Shown here in pieces: positions 55,374-58,059 of a DNA stretch of 58,059 nucleotides. A model generated the notes under the pieces. That model saw nothing but the letters and a program-made list of their open reading frames with translations, ran no database searches and had not been told where the DNA came from. A program made the translations under genes and the position numbers. This DNA is from Phytophthora sp. 'mugwort' (Eukaryota; Oomycota; Peronosporomycetes; Peronosporales; Peronosporaceae), in contig JAUCEF010000119.1 of NCBI GenBank assembly GCA_033558025.1, positions 1 through 58,059 of the forward strand. The letters run 5' to 3'. Numbering within the stretch: the stretch's first letter is position 1; each line of letters starts with the position of its first letter.

Positions 55374-55577
55374 AATAGAATAAAATAAATTTAAATTATT
55401 TAAAAATATAATAATAATTTTAAAATAATTCTTCTTAAAGAATAAATATTTTTTAAAAAATTAATATTAGAATAATATTTAAAATTATTTTCTATATAGA
55501 AAATAATTAATTTTTATCTGTTATGTTTTATTTACAAAATATTATAATTATTTTTTATTAATAAAAAAATAATTATA

Positions 55578-57108
55578 TTATTTTGTAATAAAATTATTAG
55601 TAAAATTTGTTGCTAAAATATTAAGTTTTTTTTCTAATTCTTTAGATATTTCTTTTTTATTTAAGATTTCTTCTAAAATATTAAAATGATTATTTTTTAT
55701 AAAATTTAACCAACTAATTTCAAAACTTGAAATTTTATCAACAGCAATTTTATCTAAGAAACCACGTACACCTAAATAAATAATTACAATTTGATTTTCA
55801 ACAGATAACGGTATATTTAAACCTTGTTTTAACATTTCTGTTAATCTAATCCCTCTATTTAATTGTTGTTGAGTTGTAGCATCTAAATCAGAACCAAATT
55901 GAGCAAATGCTTGTACTTCTCTAAATTGTGCTAATTCTAATTTCATTGTACCAGCAATTTGTTTCATAGCTTTAATTTGTGCAGAAGAACCAACACGACT
56001 TACAGATAATCCAACACTAATTGCAGGTCTTTGACCTTCATTAAATAATTCTGTTTCTAAAAAAATTTGTCCATCAGTAATTGAAATAACATTTGTTGGA
56101 ATATAAGCAGAAACATCTCCAGCTTGTGTTTCAATAATAGGTAATGCGGTTAATGAACCACCACCAATTTTTTTTATTCATTTTAGCAGCTCTTTCTAAT
56201 AAACGAGAGTGTAAATAAAAAACATCTCCAGGATAAGCTTCTCTACCTGGAGGTCTTCTTAATAATAAAGACATTTGTCTATAAGCTACCGCTTGTTTTG
56301 ATAAATCATCATAGAAAATAACAGCATGTTTACCATTATCTCTAAAATATTCACCTAAAGCACAACCAGTATATGGAGCTAAATATTGTAAGGGTGCTGA
56401 ATCTGAAGCAGTAGCCGCTACAATAACAGAAAAAAACATTGCATTTTTTTCTTCTAAAGTTTTTGTTAATTCAGCAATTGTTGATCTTTTTTGACCAACA
56501 CCTACATAAATACAATATAATTGATTATTTATATCTTTTTTTAAATGAGGTTCTCTTTGATTAATTATAGTATCAATAGCAATAGATGTTTTACCTGTTT
56601 GTCTATCACCAATAATTAATTCCCTTTGACCACGACCAATAGGAATTAAACTATCTACAGCTTTTAAACCTGTTTGTACAGGTTGTTTAACACTTTCTCT
56701 AGGCATAATACCTGGAGCTTTAACTTCAACTCTACTTTCTAATTTACTGTTAATTTGACCTTTACCATCAATGGGTTGTCCTAAAGCATCAACTACTCTA
56801 CCTAATACTTCAGGTCCTACAGGTACACTAACAATAGATCCAGTTCTTCGTACAAAATTACCTTCTTGAATTTCTCTATCATTACTAAAAACAACAACAC
56901 CAACAACATCAGGTTCTAAATTTAAAGCCATTCCTTTAATATTACCATTATTAAATTCAACCATTTCACCTGCTTGAATTTTAGTTAAACCATAACATCT
57001 TGCAATACCATCACTCATTGAAAGAACAATACCTGTTTCTTGTAAACTTTTTTCATCTTTATATTTTTTAATATTTGATTCCAGTATATATGATAATTCA
57101 ATAGCCAT
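55578..57108 (-). CDS. atp1: atp1, arm 2 copy (one frameshift)
   Basis: Same gene as 962-2498. It lacks the six-base duplication, reading PIDGKG, and has the correct [10 protein letters not shown]. It is shifted once near 56175 (an extra T in the KKIGGG codons), where arm 1 is intact. Confidence 0.94.
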
Positions 57109-57187
57109 AGAGGTTATTAAATTATCATATTATTTAATAATTATAAATTATTATAATTACCAAAATATATCAAATATATATTTTTTA

Positions 57188-57259
57188 TACCCTTTACGAG
57201 AATTGAACTCGTATTTTTACCGTGAAAAGGTAATGTCCTAACCATTAGACTAAAAGGGC
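57188..57259 (-). tRNA. trnE(uuc): tRNA-Glu (UUC), arm 2 copy
   Basis: Same sequence as 811-882. Confidence 0.95.
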
Positions 57260-57283
57260 TTTTTATTAAACAAAAAATTTTGT

Positions 57284-58059
57284 TTAATAAAAATAAGAAA
57301 AATCAATATGTATTAAAATTTTTGAAACACTTTCATGCATACAACTTTCAAAAATTTTAGGATATAAACCTAATAAAAAGATATTTATAATTAATATTAA
57401 ATGAATTAAAAATTCACGATAAGTTAAATCATAATAAATTTTTAAATAAATATTTTGAATATTACCATAACAAATTCGATTATAAAATAATAAAGAATAT
57501 ACCCCACCCAAAAACATACCAATTGTCGCAAAAACAGCTGTTGTAGTATTATCTTCAAAAACTCCAGTTAAAATAAGAATTTCACCCACAAAACTACTTG
57601 AACCTGAATAGACATATTTGCTAATACATAAATAAATAATGCAATACAAAATAAAGGCATTGTATGTGCTAAACCACCATAATAATTAATAAATCTTGTA
57701 TGATATCGATCATATAAACATCCAATTGAAAAAAATAAACCACTCGATACTAAACCATGACTAATCATTTGAATAATACTACCTTCTAATCCTTGAATAG
57801 TTAAAGAAAAAATACCCAATATTATAAAATTCATATGAGCAACTGATGCATAAGCAATAATACGTTTCAAATCTGTTTGTCGTATAGCTGTTAATGACGC
57901 ATAAATAACAGATATTAAACATAAAACTAAAATATACGGTGTAAAATATAATGCAGCTTTAGGAAATAAAGGAACTAAAAACCTAATCATACCGTATGAT
58001 CCTAATTTTAATAAAATACCAGCTAATAGTACAGAACCTGCGGTAGGTGCTTCAACATG
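57284..58059 (-). CDS. nad4: nad4 3' part, arm 2 copy (truncated by window end)
   Basis: Same partial gene as 1-786. It reads LLKLGSYGMIRFLVPLFPK without the arm 1 error and is open through the region broken in arm 1 at 295-345. It is itself shifted near 57605. The frame runs off the window end at HVEAP. Confidence 0.92.

Overview
This window is mitochondrial DNA from a stramenopile, most probably an oomycete. It is very AT-rich and uses the standard genetic code: TGA is a stop and the only tRNA-Trp has a CCA anticodon. It carries the large protist set of ribosomal protein genes, plus tatC, nad11, atp1 and atp8. A 32-codon ORF sits between cox2 and cox1, as I recall from Phytophthora/Pythium-type mtDNA. 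The order rns-trnW-cox2-orf32-cox1 and the runs nad4-trnE-atp1 and nad5-nad6-trnR also fit that group. The oomycete assignment comes from recalled gene order and content, not from a database search.

The dominant structure is a giant palindrome. Bases 1 to about 29,013 (arm 1) are followed by a short junction and then by the reverse complement of the same sequence, from about 29,069 to 58,059 (arm 2). Every gene therefore appears twice in opposite orientation, and both arms end inside nad4 at nearly the same base. The arms differ mainly by one-base indels in homopolymers, plus a few short tandem changes. A gene broken in one arm is usually intact at that point in the other, so the breaks look like sequence error rather than pseudogenes. 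Reading the two arms against each other recovers nearly every gene. The palindrome may be a fold-back or assembly artefact, read-through of a hairpin end, or a real large inverted repeat of the kind known in some oomycetes.

Layout of arm 1: (a) 1-5,559, plus strand: nad4 (3' part), trnE, atp1, nad5, nad6, trnR. (b) 5,971-13,995, minus strand: ORF137, cox1, orf32, cox2, trnW, rns, trnY, trnG(ucc), ORF176, trnG(gcc), rpl5, rpl14, then trnfM, trnP, trnM, trnS(gcu), trnN. (c) About 14,030-23,470, minus strand: rnl preceded by a long ribosomal-protein cluster. In transcription order this is rpl2, rps19, rps3, rpl16, trnI(cau), ORF222, atp8, trnK, trnA, rps14, rps8, rpl6, rps2, rps4 (apparently in two pieces), rnl. 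(d) 23,499-29,013: divergent plus-strand rps13, rps11, trnS(uga), rpl31, trnL(uaa), trnL(uag), nad11, nad1, nad4L, with trnC and tatC on the minus strand. Arm 2 repeats (d) to (a) in mirror image.

Together the genes supply complex I, IV and V subunits, mitoribosome RNAs and proteins, 18 tRNAs and a Tat translocase component. Not present, and presumably on the missing part of the genome: cob, cox3, atp6, atp9, nad2, nad3, nad7, nad9, rps7, rps10, rps12 and tRNAs for Asp, Phe, His, Gln, Val, Ile(gau). The least explained items are the rps4 C-terminal half behind a 12-residue repeat tract, a TatA-like micro-ORF, two membrane ORFs of unknown function, an S1-like ORF beside atp8, and a palindrome centre showing a six-base loop in both orientations.
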